Assembly: GCA_027531395.1 (NCBI GenBank)
Contig: JAPZRO010000001.1
Location: 248,001 to 312,000 of the forward strand
Reading direction: 5' to 3'
DNA from: Porphyrobacter sp.
Lineage (GTDB): Bacteria; Pseudomonadota; Alphaproteobacteria; Sphingomonadales; Sphingomonadaceae
DNA length: 64,000 bases
Below, in pieces: positions 30,967 through 39,705 of this stretch (the stretch's first letter is position 1; each line of letters begins with the position of its first letter). The notes beneath the pieces are model-generated. The model saw only the letters and a list, made by a program, of their open reading frames with translations, was not told where the DNA came from and did no database searches. A program made the position numbers and the translations under genes.

Positions 30967-32700
30967 ATGACCGACGCCGTTTTGACGCCGACGCCGAATG
31001 ACTGCGACCTGCCGCGAATCCGTGCGCAATTTGCAACCTTCAACGAAGCGATCGACTACGCTGCGCAGAGCCGCAAGGGGCTCAACTTCCACGACATGCG
31101 CGGGGAGCTGGCGCGGGTCTATCCCTATTCGGAAATGCGCGAGGATGCGCTGGTGATGGCGCGCCGGCTGATCGCGGCCGGGATCGGCAAGGAAGACCGC
31201 GTCGCGCTGATCGCCGAGACCGGGGCCGAGTTTGCCGCCCTGTTCTGCGCCTGTGTCTATGTCGGCGCCTGGCCGGTGCCGCTGCCCCTGCCGACCAGCT
31301 TCGGCGGCAAGGAGAGCTTCATCGACCAGCTGGCGGTGCAGCTGATGAGCTCGGATCCGAAGATCCTGCTGTTCCCCGAGGAAATCGCCGAAATGGCGCT
31401 CGCCGCCGCCGCGCGGCAGGGCTGCGATGCGGAAAGCTGGCAGGATTTCAGCCAGCGCCCCGCGCCCGAATGCGAGCTGCCGCAGGCCAGCCCGGACGAT
31501 ATCTGCTACCTGCAATATTCCTCCGGCTCGACCCGCTTCCCCACCGGCGTCGCCGTGACCCACCGCGCGCTGCTGCACAATCTCTACGGCCATTCGACCA
31601 CGATGAACCTCGGCGAGAATGACCGCTGCGTCAGCTGGCTGCCGTGGTATCACGACATGGGCCTCGTCGGCTGTCTGCTCTCGCTGATCGCCAACCAGGT
31701 CTCGGCCGACTACCTCAAGCCCGACGCCTTTGCTCGCCGCCCGCTGGCGTGGCTCGACATGATCAGCCGCAACAAGGGCAACTCGCTCTCCTATTCGCCG
31801 ACCTTCGGCTACGACATCTGCGCGCGCCGCATCTCCAGCCAGTCGAACGTCGCCGAACGCTTCGACCTGTCGCGCTGGCGCATCGCGGGTAACGGCGCGG
31901 ACATGATCCGCCCGGACGTGATGCAGAACTTCGTCAACGCCTTTGCCGAAGCCGGCTTCAAGGCCTCGTCCTTCACCCCCTCCTATGGCCTTGCCGAGGC
32001 GGTGCTGGCGGTGACGGTGATGCCGCCGGGCGAAGGCATCCGCGTGGAACTCGTCGAGGAAGAGCGCCTCTCGGGCGCGCCGCGCGATCTGTCGCGTCCG
32101 GCGCGCTACCGCGCGATCGTCAACTGCGGCAAGCCGCTGCCCGACATGGACGTGGCGATCCGCGGCGAGGACGGCACGGCGAAGGGCGATCACCAGATCG
32201 GCAAGGTGTGGTGCCGCGGCCCTAGCGTGATGCACTCCTATTTCCGCAACCCCGAAGCCACCGAGGATTGCCTGCAGGACGGCTGGCTCGACACGGGCGA
32301 CATGGGCTACACCGCCAACGGCTATCTGTTCATCGTCGGCCGGGCGAAGGACATGATCATCATCAACGGCAAGAACCACTGGCCACAGGATATCGAGTGG
32401 GCGGTGGAGCAGCTGCCGGGCTTCAACCACGGCGACATCGCCGCCTTCGCGATCGAGATGGAAAACGGCGAGGAAGCGCCTGCGGTGCTGGTGCACTGCA
32501 AGGTCTCCGACCCCGAGGAGCGCGTGAAGCTGCGCGACCAGATCGCCGACAAGGTGCGCTCGGTCACCGGCATGAGCTGCATCGTCGAACTCGTCCCCCC
32601 GCGCACCCTGCCGCGCACCTCGTCGGGCAAGCTGAGCCGCGCAAAGGCGAAGAAGCTCTATCTGGCGGGCGAGATCGTCCCGATCCAGCTGGCGGCGTAA
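30967..32700 (+). CDS. Fatty acyl-AMP ligase (FAAL), stand-alone
   Basis: A 577-residue adenylate-forming enzyme from the ATG at 30967 (an in-frame TTG at 30958 is the alternative). Motifs: YLQYSSGSTRFPTGVAVTHRALLHNL (P-loop A3), SWLPWYHDMGLVGCLLS, SYGLAEAVLAV, GWLDTGDMGYTANGYLFIVGRAKDMIIINGKNHWPQDIEWAVE and the C-terminal PRTSSGKLSRAKAKKLY with the catalytic Lys. The YSSGSTRFPTG/NHWPQDIE combination marks the FAAL group, which transfers acyl-AMP to acyl-carrier proteins rather than CoA. No carrier protein, PKS or NRPS is next to it, so its acyl acceptor must be encoded elsewhere. Confidence 0.88.
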   Translation: MTDAVLTPTPNDCDLPRIRAQFATFNEAIDYAAQSRKGLNFHDMRGELARVYPYSEMREDALVMARRLIAAGIGKEDRVALIAETGAEFAALFCACVYVGAWPVPLPLPTSFGGKESFIDQLAVQLMSSDPKILLFPEEIAEMALAAAARQGCDAESWQDFSQRPAPECELPQASPDDICYLQYSSGSTRFPTGVAVTHRALLHNLYGHSTTMNLGENDRCVSWLPWYHDMGLVGCLLSLIANQVSADYLKPDAFARRPLAWLDMISRNKGNSLSYSPTFGYDICARRISSQSNVAERFDLSRWRIAGNGADMIRPDVMQNFVNAFAEAGFKASSFTPSYGLAEAVLAVTVMPPGEGIRVELVEEERLSGAPRDLSRPARYRAIVNCGKPLPDMDVAIRGEDGTAKGDHQIGKVWCRGPSVMHSYFRNPEATEDCLQDGWLDTGDMGYTANGYLFIVGRAKDMIIINGKNHWPQDIEWAVEQLPGFNHGDIAAFAIEMENGEEAPAVLVHCKVSDPEERVKLRDQIADKVRSVTGMSCIVELVPPRTLPRTSSGKLSRAKAKKLYLAGEIVPIQLAA

Positions 32701-32703
32701 GTC

Positions 32704-33567
32704 CTAGCGGGCGATCACCCACCGCCCGTCGCGCCAGCGGTAGACGTTGGGGGAGATGCAGCGCGGAGAGAGGCGGCACTGGTCTTCGGCAAGGCCGCGA
32801 TATTTCTCCAGCTCCTCCCCGTCCGGCACCACCGCCGCGACCACGAACTGGTCCGAATTGGCGATGACAGCAAGGTCGGGGCCGTTGGCGGCGGCAAGCG
32901 TCTCCCAGCGTTCAGGATAGGCCATCATCGAGCCGGTATACTCCTCGCCCTGAAACACCGTCAGGCCCTCGATGCGCGCGCCGTCCTCGGGCAGGCCGGG
33001 TATGATCCGGGCGGTCTGGCGCTCGGCAAAGAGCCAGGCGTTCTCGGTAGACAGGCCCAGTTCGGCGATGTGGTCAGCCGAGGCAAGCGCAATCGCCTCC
33101 GGGCTGTCGAAGACGAGAATGGCGAAAAGATCATCCCCGATCTGGCGGTGCGGCGGCAGCGGGTCGAGCTTGGTGCCCAGCACGTAGTTCCAGTATTGCG
33201 CGTCACGCACGATGATGCGCAGATTGCCCGCCTTGCCCTCGGGCATCTTGGGGGCCTTGGCGAGCATTCCGATCAGCCCGTTCAGCTCTGCCTCGCATTC
33301 GGCCGCAGGCACGTTCTGGCAGAAGCCGAACACGCGGTGGAGGTTCATCATCACCGGTTCGGTGTCGCCCTTGCGGGTGATGTTGATCTGCAGGGGTTCG
33401 CCAGGTTCTTGCGCGATTTCGGCATCGGGAAAAGCGGCGCGGATCTTGGGCAGGGCACCTTGCGCGAAGGCGCGTGCTTCAGGGCTGGTCTGGGCGAAGG
33501 CCGGGCCAGCCGCCCAGAGCAGTGCAGCGAAGAAGAGGGCGATTACAGTCAGCTTTGGCATCGTCAT
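32704..33567 (-). CDS. Secreted DUF1444-like protein
   Basis: A 287-residue protein with a Sec signal peptide (MPKLTVIALFFAALLWAAGPAFAQ; ATG at 33567 or 33561). The body is acidic and contains DAEIAQEPGEPLQINITRKGDTEPVMMNLHRVFGFCQN, similar to DUF1444/YtpQ-type proteins. Later segments are QIGDDLFAILVFDSPEAIALASADHIAELGL and VVAAVVPDGEELEKYRGLAEDQCR. Four Cys in the mature protein may form disulfides. No biochemical function is known to me. Convergent with the acyl-AMP ligase, 3 nt apart. Confidence 0.6.
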   Translation of the reverse strand: MTMPKLTVIALFFAALLWAAGPAFAQTSPEARAFAQGALPKIRAAFPDAEIAQEPGEPLQINITRKGDTEPVMMNLHRVFGFCQNVPAAECEAELNGLIGMLAKAPKMPEGKAGNLRIIVRDAQYWNYVLGTKLDPLPPHRQIGDDLFAILVFDSPEAIALASADHIAELGLSTENAWLFAERQTARIIPGLPEDGARIEGLTVFQGEEYTGSMMAYPERWETLAAANGPDLAVIANSDQFVVAAVVPDGEELEKYRGLAEDQCRLSPRCISPNVYRWRDGRWVIAR

Positions 33568-34055
33568 TCGCCCTCTTGCTTCGAAGCCGGGCGCGGCGAC
33601 GCGGCATAGCTTTGTTGTTGCACCGAAATCCCTCCACCGTGCAAGAGCCCCGTAGCGGGATCAGCGCGATAGCGGAACGCCAGCTTCCGCCGCGCACAGG
33701 GCTATAGCTGCCGTTTCCTACAGCCTTTCGCGCGCGTAGGCTGCGGGCGGCTCTTCCGCATTGTCTGACCTGCCTGCACGATTCCCCGGCGTTTGCGCAC
33801 AAGGGTCCGGTGTCCGTCCGGCCGCCTCCTTCCATGTAACACATTCTAAATAAATGGAAAAACTGGAACTCGCGAAGGTGACACGGTGTCACCTTTGTCA
33901 ACTTTGTTATTTTGTTGCGCGCGGCCCGGCGATGGACGCGGGGCGGCTTGCGGAGTAGCTTGCAGCGCAGCCTTGAAAGGCGTGTTTTAGATTACTAATA
34001 CAGTGGGGATTGCCGCGCGCGCAGGCGACGGCATTTGAGGGAGCACGACAAAGGC
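33568..34055. other. 488-nt intergenic region between divergent genes
   Basis: No credible gene. It holds a perfect 21-nt palindrome at 33875-33895 and several TTTGT repeats just 3' of it (TTTGTCAACTTTGTTATTTTGTTG is AT-rich for this genome). The promoters of the DUF1444-like gene and of telA must lie here. Confidence 0.6.
33875..33895. promoter_or_regulatory. Perfect 21-nt palindrome 161 nt upstream of telA
   Basis: Arms AAGGTGACAC and GTGTCACCTT around a central G. The arms are fully complementary over 10 bp. The core TGACAC/GTGTCA spacing suits a dimeric helix-turn-helix regulator. TTTGTCA, just downstream, repeats part of the motif. The target gene is probably telA or the divergent DUF1444-like gene. 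Confidence 0.5.
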
Positions 34056-35267
34056 ATGAGCACCGAAACCAAGACGGCGACCGCCACTGACTTCACGCTC
34101 ACCCCGCCCGATCCGGTGCCGCAGGTCGCGCCGGAACAGGCCGCGGGCCTTGTGCCGGTCACCTCGGAGCAGAAGTCGAAGCTCGACACCAAGGTCGATG
34201 CCTTCGTCAACGAGCTGGTTATGGTCGATGCCAATTCGCCCCAGTTCGGCGAGAAGGTCGATCAGATCACCCGCATGGGGCAGGAACAGATCCGCGCCGC
34301 CGCCGCGATGTCGAACCGTTTTCTCGATCGTCCGGTGCGGGCGATGGATGCGGATGGCAGCGTGGGCAAGGACCTCGCCGAACTGCGCCGCACGGTCGAG
34401 GAGCTCGATCCCGGCAAGCAGGGCAAGCTGTCGGGGCCGCGCAAGATCCTCGGGATCATTCCCTTCGGCAACAAGATCAAGAACTACTTCGACAGCTACA
34501 CCTCGGCGCAGGGGCACATCGCCTCGATCCTCCAGCGGCTCGAAAGCGGCAAGAAGGAGCTGCATCTCGATAACGCCGCGATCGATACCGAGCGCCAGAA
34601 GCTGTGGGCGGCGATGGGCGAGCTGGAGCAGATGATCCACATCGCCAAGACCCTCGACGAGCGGCTGGAGGCCAAGGCGCTGGAACTCGATTCGGTCGAT
34701 CCGGCCAAGGCCAAGGCGCTGCGGGAAAGCGCGCTGTTCTATGTCCGCCAGCGCACGCAGGACCTGCTGACGCAGATGGCGGTGAGCGTGCAGGGCTACC
34801 TCGCGCTCGATCTGGTCAAGAAGAACAATGTCGAGCTGGTGAAGGGCGTCGACCGCGCCAGCACCACCACCGTCGGTGCGCTGCGCACCGCGGTGACGGT
34901 GGCGCAGGCGATGACCAACCAGCGGCTGGTGCTCGGCCAGATCACGGCGCTCAACAAGACCACCAGCGACATCATCGATTCCACCAGCACGCTGCTGCGC
35001 GAACAGACCGCGCAGATCCACGAGCAGGCGGCCTCCAGCACCATCCCGCTGGAGACGCTCCAGCGCGCCTTCCAGAACATCTATGACACGATGGACGAGG
35101 TCGACGCCTTCAAGGTCCGCGCGCTGGATTCGATGAAGCAGACTGTCAACGTGCTGACTTCCGAGGTCGAGAAGTCCAAGGGCTACATCGCCCGCGCCGA
35201 AGGCCAGGCGCAGGCGCAGGCCAAGGTCGCCTCACAGACCCCGTCGCTGCTGGCACTGGATAAGTAA
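34056..35267 (+). CDS. telA: Toxic anion resistance protein, TelA family
   Basis: A 403-residue, alpha-helical, mostly charged protein from the ATG at 34056. Family features: VTSEQKSKLDTKVDAFVNELVMVDANSPQFGEKVDQITRMGQEQIRAAAAMSNRFLDRP near the start, then LSGPRKILGIIPFGNKIKNYFDSYTSAQGHIASILQRLESGKKEL, and LVKKNNVELVKGVDRASTTTVGALRTAVTVAQAMTNQRLVL. TelA proteins are linked to tellurite resistance and stress responses but their mechanism is unclear. The stop overlaps the next start (TAATG), pairing it with an XpaC-like gene as in other bacteria. Confidence 0.9.
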   Translation: MSTETKTATATDFTLTPPDPVPQVAPEQAAGLVPVTSEQKSKLDTKVDAFVNELVMVDANSPQFGEKVDQITRMGQEQIRAAAAMSNRFLDRPVRAMDADGSVGKDLAELRRTVEELDPGKQGKLSGPRKILGIIPFGNKIKNYFDSYTSAQGHIASILQRLESGKKELHLDNAAIDTERQKLWAAMGELEQMIHIAKTLDERLEAKALELDSVDPAKAKALRESALFYVRQRTQDLLTQMAVSVQGYLALDLVKKNNVELVKGVDRASTTTVGALRTAVTVAQAMTNQRLVLGQITALNKTTSDIIDSTSTLLREQTAQIHEQAASSTIPLETLQRAFQNIYDTMDEVDAFKVRALDSMKQTVNVLTSEVEKSKGYIARAEGQAQAQAKVASQTPSLLALDK

Positions 35268-36091
35268 TGCCCGACAGCACCCGCGACTCCGAACGCATCC
35301 TGCGCGAGGCCAAGACCAGCCTCGCGGTGCAGCGCGACGGCGGGACGCACCGGCCGGGACCGCGGAGCATCGGCAAGGGCTCGGCTGCGGCCAAGCGCAA
35401 GGTGTGGCTGGAGCGGTTGCGCAATCTCGTCATTGCCGTGGTCACGATCTGGATCGGCGCGGGTATCGCCGGGGCGATGTTCGGCGGCATCCAGTTCTGG
35501 GGCCTGATGGCGGTGATCGTGGCAACCTGCGTGGCGGTCGGCGTGTTCTCCAGCTTCCCCAAGGTCAAAGTCCCCAAGCGCGCCGAGTTGAAGCAGGGCA
35601 ACCCGAGCCAGATGGTCGCGCGCACCGAGCTGTGGCTCGAGGCGCAGCGCCCCGCCCTGCCTCCGCCGGCGCAGACCATCGTCGACCAGCTCGGGGTGCA
35701 GCTCGATGCGCTCGGACTTCAGCTCAAGGGCCTTGGCGACAACGAACCGGCGATGGCCGAAGTGCGCGAGCTGGTGGGCGAATACATCCCCGAGACGATC
35801 GACAATTACCGCAAGATCCCCGCGCACCTTCGCACCGAGGAATATGCCGGCAAGACCGCCGACGAACGGCTGACCGAAAGCCTCACCAAGCTTTCGGGCG
35901 AGGTCGACCGCGTGACCCGGCGGCTGGCCGAAGGCGCGCTCGACGATCTGGCGATCAAGAGCCGCTATCTCGAATACCGCTATGGCGGGGCCGAGGCGCT
36001 GGAAGATGCAAGCGGTCAGAATCTCCCGGCGCCCGACACCGGCGTGCCGCTGCCCGATCTCACGGCGCTGCCCGCCAAGCAGGCCAAGTAA
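35267..36091 (+). CDS. XpaC-like membrane protein, TelA partner
   Basis: A 274-residue protein with two membrane helices around residues 52-90 (LRNLVIAVVTIWIGAGIAGAMF and GLMAVIVATCVAVGVF). The cytoplasmic helical part is rich in Leu/Glu (IVDQLGVQLDALGLQLKGLGDNEPAMAEVRELVGEYIPETIDNYRKIP). This layout and coupling to telA match XpaC/5-bromo-4-chloroindolyl-phosphate-hydrolysis family proteins. That name is historical; no enzymatic activity is implied. The next gene follows after 16 nt. Confidence 0.7.
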   Translation: MPDSTRDSERILREAKTSLAVQRDGGTHRPGPRSIGKGSAAAKRKVWLERLRNLVIAVVTIWIGAGIAGAMFGGIQFWGLMAVIVATCVAVGVFSSFPKVKVPKRAELKQGNPSQMVARTELWLEAQRPALPPPAQTIVDQLGVQLDALGLQLKGLGDNEPAMAEVRELVGEYIPETIDNYRKIPAHLRTEEYAGKTADERLTESLTKLSGEVDRVTRRLAEGALDDLAIKSRYLEYRYGGAEALEDASGQNLPAPDTGVPLPDLTALPAKQAK

Positions 36092-36107
36092 CAGGAACGC
36101 TGAGGCC

Positions 36108-36407
36108 ATGCGTGTCACTCTGCCCCACGATCTCACCAAGGAAGAAGTGCGCGCCCGGATGCACAAGCACGCGGACGAAATCGGCAGCTTCTTCCCGCCC
36201 GGCCTCGCCAGCGTCACCACGACCTGGCCGAGCGCGGACCGCATGAGCATCACCGCAGTGGTGATGGGCCAGACGATCCCCGGCGGGGTCGATGTGCGCG
36301 ACAACGACGTGGTGATCGAGATGGATCTGCCGCTGCTGTTCTCGGTGATGAAGGGCCCGCTCGAAGCGGCCGTGAAAAAGGAAGGCCGGCGGCTGCTCGC
36401 ACCCTGA
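36108..36407 (+). CDS. Polyhydroxyalkanoic acid system family protein
   Basis: A 99-residue protein starting MRVTLPHDLTKEEVRARMHKHADEIGSFFPPG. It continues with TTTWPSADRMSITAVVMGQTIPGGVDVRDNDVVIEMDLPLLFSVMKGPLEAAVKKEGRRLL. This matches the PHA granule region family of about 90-100 residues (helix, then a beta-sheet layer related to the polyketide cyclase fold). Role is uncertain; some are found near PHA genes, which are absent here. Third gene of the telA operon. Confidence 0.8.
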   Translation: MRVTLPHDLTKEEVRARMHKHADEIGSFFPPGLASVTTTWPSADRMSITAVVMGQTIPGGVDVRDNDVVIEMDLPLLFSVMKGPLEAAVKKEGRRLLAP

Positions 36408-36574
36408 CCCGCCCGCACCGTCCTTGTCTGCAATTTCCTGCAGATTCTTTTGCCTTCAGCGATTTGATCTGTCACAATTATCGGACGGAGAATCGTGCCT
36501 AACTTGCTTTACGCGGAGGGCGTGCAAGGCAGACCGGCATTCTGCTCTCGCGTGGGCAGGGAAGGACAGGTCGC

Positions 36575-37162
36575 GTGGCAAGGGGCAAGCATCAGCCAGC
36601 GTCGGATGACGATCTGCGCAGCCACCTGCGCGCCTCGACCATGGCCGCGCATGATCTGCTCGACCACGCGATGCAAGCGGCCAGTGGCTGGCAGAGCCGC
36701 GAGGATTACACCCGCTTTCTCGAACTCCAGCACGCCGCACGCGCCCCGCTGGAGGACTGGCTCGATGCCCATGCGCCCGAAGCGCTGCGGCCGCCCCGCC
36801 AGACTCCGCTGATCGCGCGCGATCTGGCTGAGCTCGGCCGGCCCGTTCCTGCGCCTGCGCCGCTGTTCACCATCGGCCGCACCGGCACCGGCCATGCGCT
36901 CGGTGCGGCCTGGGTGCTCGCCGGATCGGCGCTCGGCAATCGCAGTATCGCCAAGCAGGTGAGCCGGATCGGCGGCGGGGCATGGCCGATGGCCTTCCTC
37001 GGCGACGCGGCGATGCTCGGCTTCTGGCAAGCCTTGCGCAGCCGGATCGAACAGCACGCCCGGCCCAGCGAGGCCGGAGGCGCGACCGATGCCGCAACGG
37101 CGGTGTTCGCGCACTTCCTCGCGGTGGCCGAGAACGCCCAGGCGGCGGAGGCGATGTCATGA
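36575..37162 (+). CDS. bphO: Biliverdin-forming heme oxygenase
   Basis: A 195-residue protein from the GTG at 36575 behind GGAAGGACAGG. STMAAHDLLDHAMQ holds the proximal heme His; LGAAWVLAGSALGNRSIAKQV is the conserved distal-helix region with its Gly residues. The enzyme opens heme to biliverdin IX-alpha, the chromophore of the phytochrome encoded next; the two genes overlap as ATGA. This coupling makes the assignment firm. Confidence 0.93.
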   Translation: MARGKHQPASDDDLRSHLRASTMAAHDLLDHAMQAASGWQSREDYTRFLELQHAARAPLEDWLDAHAPEALRPPRQTPLIARDLAELGRPVPAPAPLFTIGRTGTGHALGAAWVLAGSALGNRSIAKQVSRIGGGAWPMAFLGDAAMLGFWQALRSRIEQHARPSEAGGATDAATAVFAHFLAVAENAQAAEAMS

Positions 37163-39705
37163 ACCTTCACCAGCGCGAGGATTCGCTGACCGAGTGCGAT
37201 CGCGAACCGATCCACCACATCGCCGCGGTGCAGCCCTTCGGCGGGCTGATCGCTGCCGATGCGCAAGGCGCGCTCGCCCATGTCTCGGCCAATTGCGCCG
37301 AACTGCTCGGCCTTGCGGCGCTGCCCGAGCCCGGCACGCCGCTTTCCGCCATCATCGCGCCCGATGCGCTCGCCATGATCGAACAGGCGCTCGCCAGCCT
37401 TGCCGGGATCGACCTGCCCGAACGCCGCTTCGGGCTCGATCTGGCCGGCAACGGCACGCTGTTCGACTGCGCCGTGCACCGCAGCGGCGCGCTGTCGGTG
37501 ATCGAGTTCGAGCCGCACGCCCGCAATGATTTCGCCGATCACGTGGCGATGATCGTGCCGGTGATCGCCAAGCTCGAAGCCCTGTCCGACCCGCAGGACC
37601 TGTGCGAGACCGCGGCGCGGCTGGTGCGCCAGATGCTCGGCTATGACCGGGTGATGATCTACCGCTTCCACCCCGACGACAGCGGTGAGGTGGTGGCCGA
37701 GGAGCGCGCCGAGGACATGGAGCCCTTCCTCGGCCTGCGCTATCCCGCCGCCGACATTCCGCAGCAGGCGCGCGAACTGTTCCGCCGCAACCGCTTTCGG
37801 GTGATCGCCGACATGGATGCGGAGGCGGTGCCGATCGTCCCGGCGCTCGGGGCCGAGGACACCCCGCTCGACCTGTCCATGTCGATGCTGCGCGCCCATT
37901 CGCAGATGCACCTCGCCTATATGCGCAACATGGGCGTGGGCGCCTCGCTCGCGATCGCGATCGTGCGGCATGACCGGCTGTGGGGCATGATCTCGTGCCA
38001 CCACCGCACGCCCCGCCTGCCGCCGTATTCGCTGCGCACCGTCGCGGAACTGCTCAGCCAGACCTTCTCGCTGATGCTCGACCGGATGCTGGTGGCCCGC
38101 TCCGAGGAACTGCGCGAGCGGGCGCGCGAATTGAACGACCGGCTGCTGCTGCGGCTAGCAGGAGGGTTGGCGCTGGCTGACAGCCTGCCGCTGATCGAGC
38201 AGGTGCTCGGCCACGCGGTGCCGCATGACGGACTGTCGCTGCTGGTCGAGGGCGAATACCGCGCGAGCGACGCCGCGCCGGACGAGGCCGCCTTCCGCGC
38301 CATCGCGCCGCTGCTCGCCAGCACGCTCGGCGGGGCGACGCACGCGACTACGCGGCTGGCCGACCAGATCCCCGAGGCCGCCGCCTTCGCTGATGTGGCG
38401 GCCGGCGCGCTGGTGCTGCCGCTGTCGCGCGCCAACCGCGATTGTCTGGTGCTGTGGCGCCGCCCTCTCGACCGGACGATCACCTGGGCGGGGGACCCCG
38501 CCAAGGCCCGCGCCGCCCCGGGCGAACTGCTCCAGCCGCGCGCCAGCTTTGCCGCCTGGACCGAGACGGTGCGTGGCCGCAGCGCCGAATGGACGCCCGA
38601 GGAATGCGAGATCGCCGCACGCCTGCGCCGCACCCTGATCGAGGTGGTGCTGCGCATGAACGAGGACATCGCCCGCGAACGCGCGCGCGCCGCCGAACAG
38701 CAGGACCTCGTCATCGCCGAACTCAACCACCGGGTGCGCAACATCCTCGGGCTGATCCGCGCGCTGGTGTCGCAGTCGCAATACGAGGCGCTGTCGGTGC
38801 CGGGCTTTGCCGCGATCCTCGGCGGGCGGATCGCCGCGCTGGCCGCCGCGCACGAGAACCTGACGCGCAAGAACTGGGGTCCGGCCTCGCTCAGGAGCCT
38901 GCTGGAGACCGAGCTTGCGCCCTATTGCGGCAGCGAAGGCGCACGGCTGCGGCTGGCGGGCGATGACGTGCTACTCGGCCCCGAGGCCTATACCGTGCTG
39001 GCGCTGGTGGTGCACGAACTCGCCACCAATTCGGCCAAGTACGGCGCGCTCTCGGCGCGGGCCGGTTCGCTCGAGGTGCGGCTGGCGCGCACCGCTTTCG
39101 GCGATCTCGCATTGGGCTGGCGCGAGGCCGGCGGGCCGCCGGTCAGCGCGCCCGCGCGGCAGGGCTTCGGCTCGACCATCATCAGCCGCGCGATCCCGCA
39201 TGATCTGGGCGGCGAGGCCGATGTGCGCTTCCGGCTCGAAGGGCTGGAGGCCGATTTCCTGGTCCCGCAGCGCCATCTCGCCAGCGGGCAGGAAGGGCGC
39301 GTGGCGCCGCAGGCCGCTCCGGTAGCCGCGCCCGCCGCCACCTCCCTTCCCCCGCCCGGCGGACTGCCGGCGCGGGTGCTGGTGGTGGAGGACAGCATCA
39401 TCATCGCGCTGGACACCGAGGAGAACCTCAGGCGCCTCGGGGTGGCCGATGTGCAGGTGGAAAGCAGCGTCGCCGGCGCACTTGCGGCGATTGCCGACAA
39501 CACGCCCGATTTCGCGCTGATCGACTTCAACCTCGGCGGCGAAAGCTCCGAACCGATTGCCGAGGCGCTGCGCGCGGCGGGCGTTCGCTTCGTGCTGGCG
39601 ACCGGCTATGCCGAGGGCGGGAGCACCTTCGAGCGGCTCGGCGCGGACGCGGTGCTGCGCAAGCCCTACGGCAAGGGCGATATCGAGCGGCTGATCGGCG
39701 GCTAG
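37159..39705 (+). CDS. bphP: Bacteriophytochrome HWE histidine kinase with C-terminal receiver
   Basis: An 848-residue photoreceptor kinase. PAS domain with the biliverdin-attaching Cys13 (LTECDREPIHHIAAVQPFGGL); GAF with LGLRYPAADIPQQARELFRRNRFR (Asp199 of the DIP motif) and the chromophore-pocket helix SMLRAHSQMHLAYMRNMGV; PHY with the tongue motif PRASFAAWTETVRGRSAEW. The kinase is of the HWE/HisKA_2 type, with phospho-acceptor His524 in AELNHRVRNILGLIRALV and the N-box HELATNSAKYGAL. A receiver domain follows a Pro/Ala linker, with phospho-acceptor Asp789 in FALIDFNLG. It senses red/far-red light using biliverdin from the coupled bphO. The output partner is not in the window. Confidence 0.96.
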   Translation: MNLHQREDSLTECDREPIHHIAAVQPFGGLIAADAQGALAHVSANCAELLGLAALPEPGTPLSAIIAPDALAMIEQALASLAGIDLPERRFGLDLAGNGTLFDCAVHRSGALSVIEFEPHARNDFADHVAMIVPVIAKLEALSDPQDLCETAARLVRQMLGYDRVMIYRFHPDDSGEVVAEERAEDMEPFLGLRYPAADIPQQARELFRRNRFRVIADMDAEAVPIVPALGAEDTPLDLSMSMLRAHSQMHLAYMRNMGVGASLAIAIVRHDRLWGMISCHHRTPRLPPYSLRTVAELLSQTFSLMLDRMLVARSEELRERARELNDRLLLRLAGGLALADSLPLIEQVLGHAVPHDGLSLLVEGEYRASDAAPDEAAFRAIAPLLASTLGGATHATTRLADQIPEAAAFADVAAGALVLPLSRANRDCLVLWRRPLDRTITWAGDPAKARAAPGELLQPRASFAAWTETVRGRSAEWTPEECEIAARLRRTLIEVVLRMNEDIARERARAAEQQDLVIAELNHRVRNILGLIRALVSQSQYEALSVPGFAAILGGRIAALAAAHENLTRKNWGPASLRSLLETELAPYCGSEGARLRLAGDDVLLGPEAYTVLALVVHELATNSAKYGALSARAGSLEVRLARTAFGDLALGWREAGGPPVSAPARQGFGSTIISRAIPHDLGGEADVRFRLEGLEADFLVPQRHLASGQEGRVAPQAAPVAAPAATSLPPPGGLPARVLVVEDSIIIALDTEENLRRLGVADVQVESSVAGALAAIADNTPDFALIDFNLGGESSEPIAEALRAAGVRFVLATGYAEGGSTFERLGADAVLRKPYGKGDIERLIGG

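Noticed and set aside
33568..34055. Small genes in the 488-nt gap before telA
   Set aside because: Short frames there lack a ribosome binding site, start near the wrong place and show no recognisable composition.
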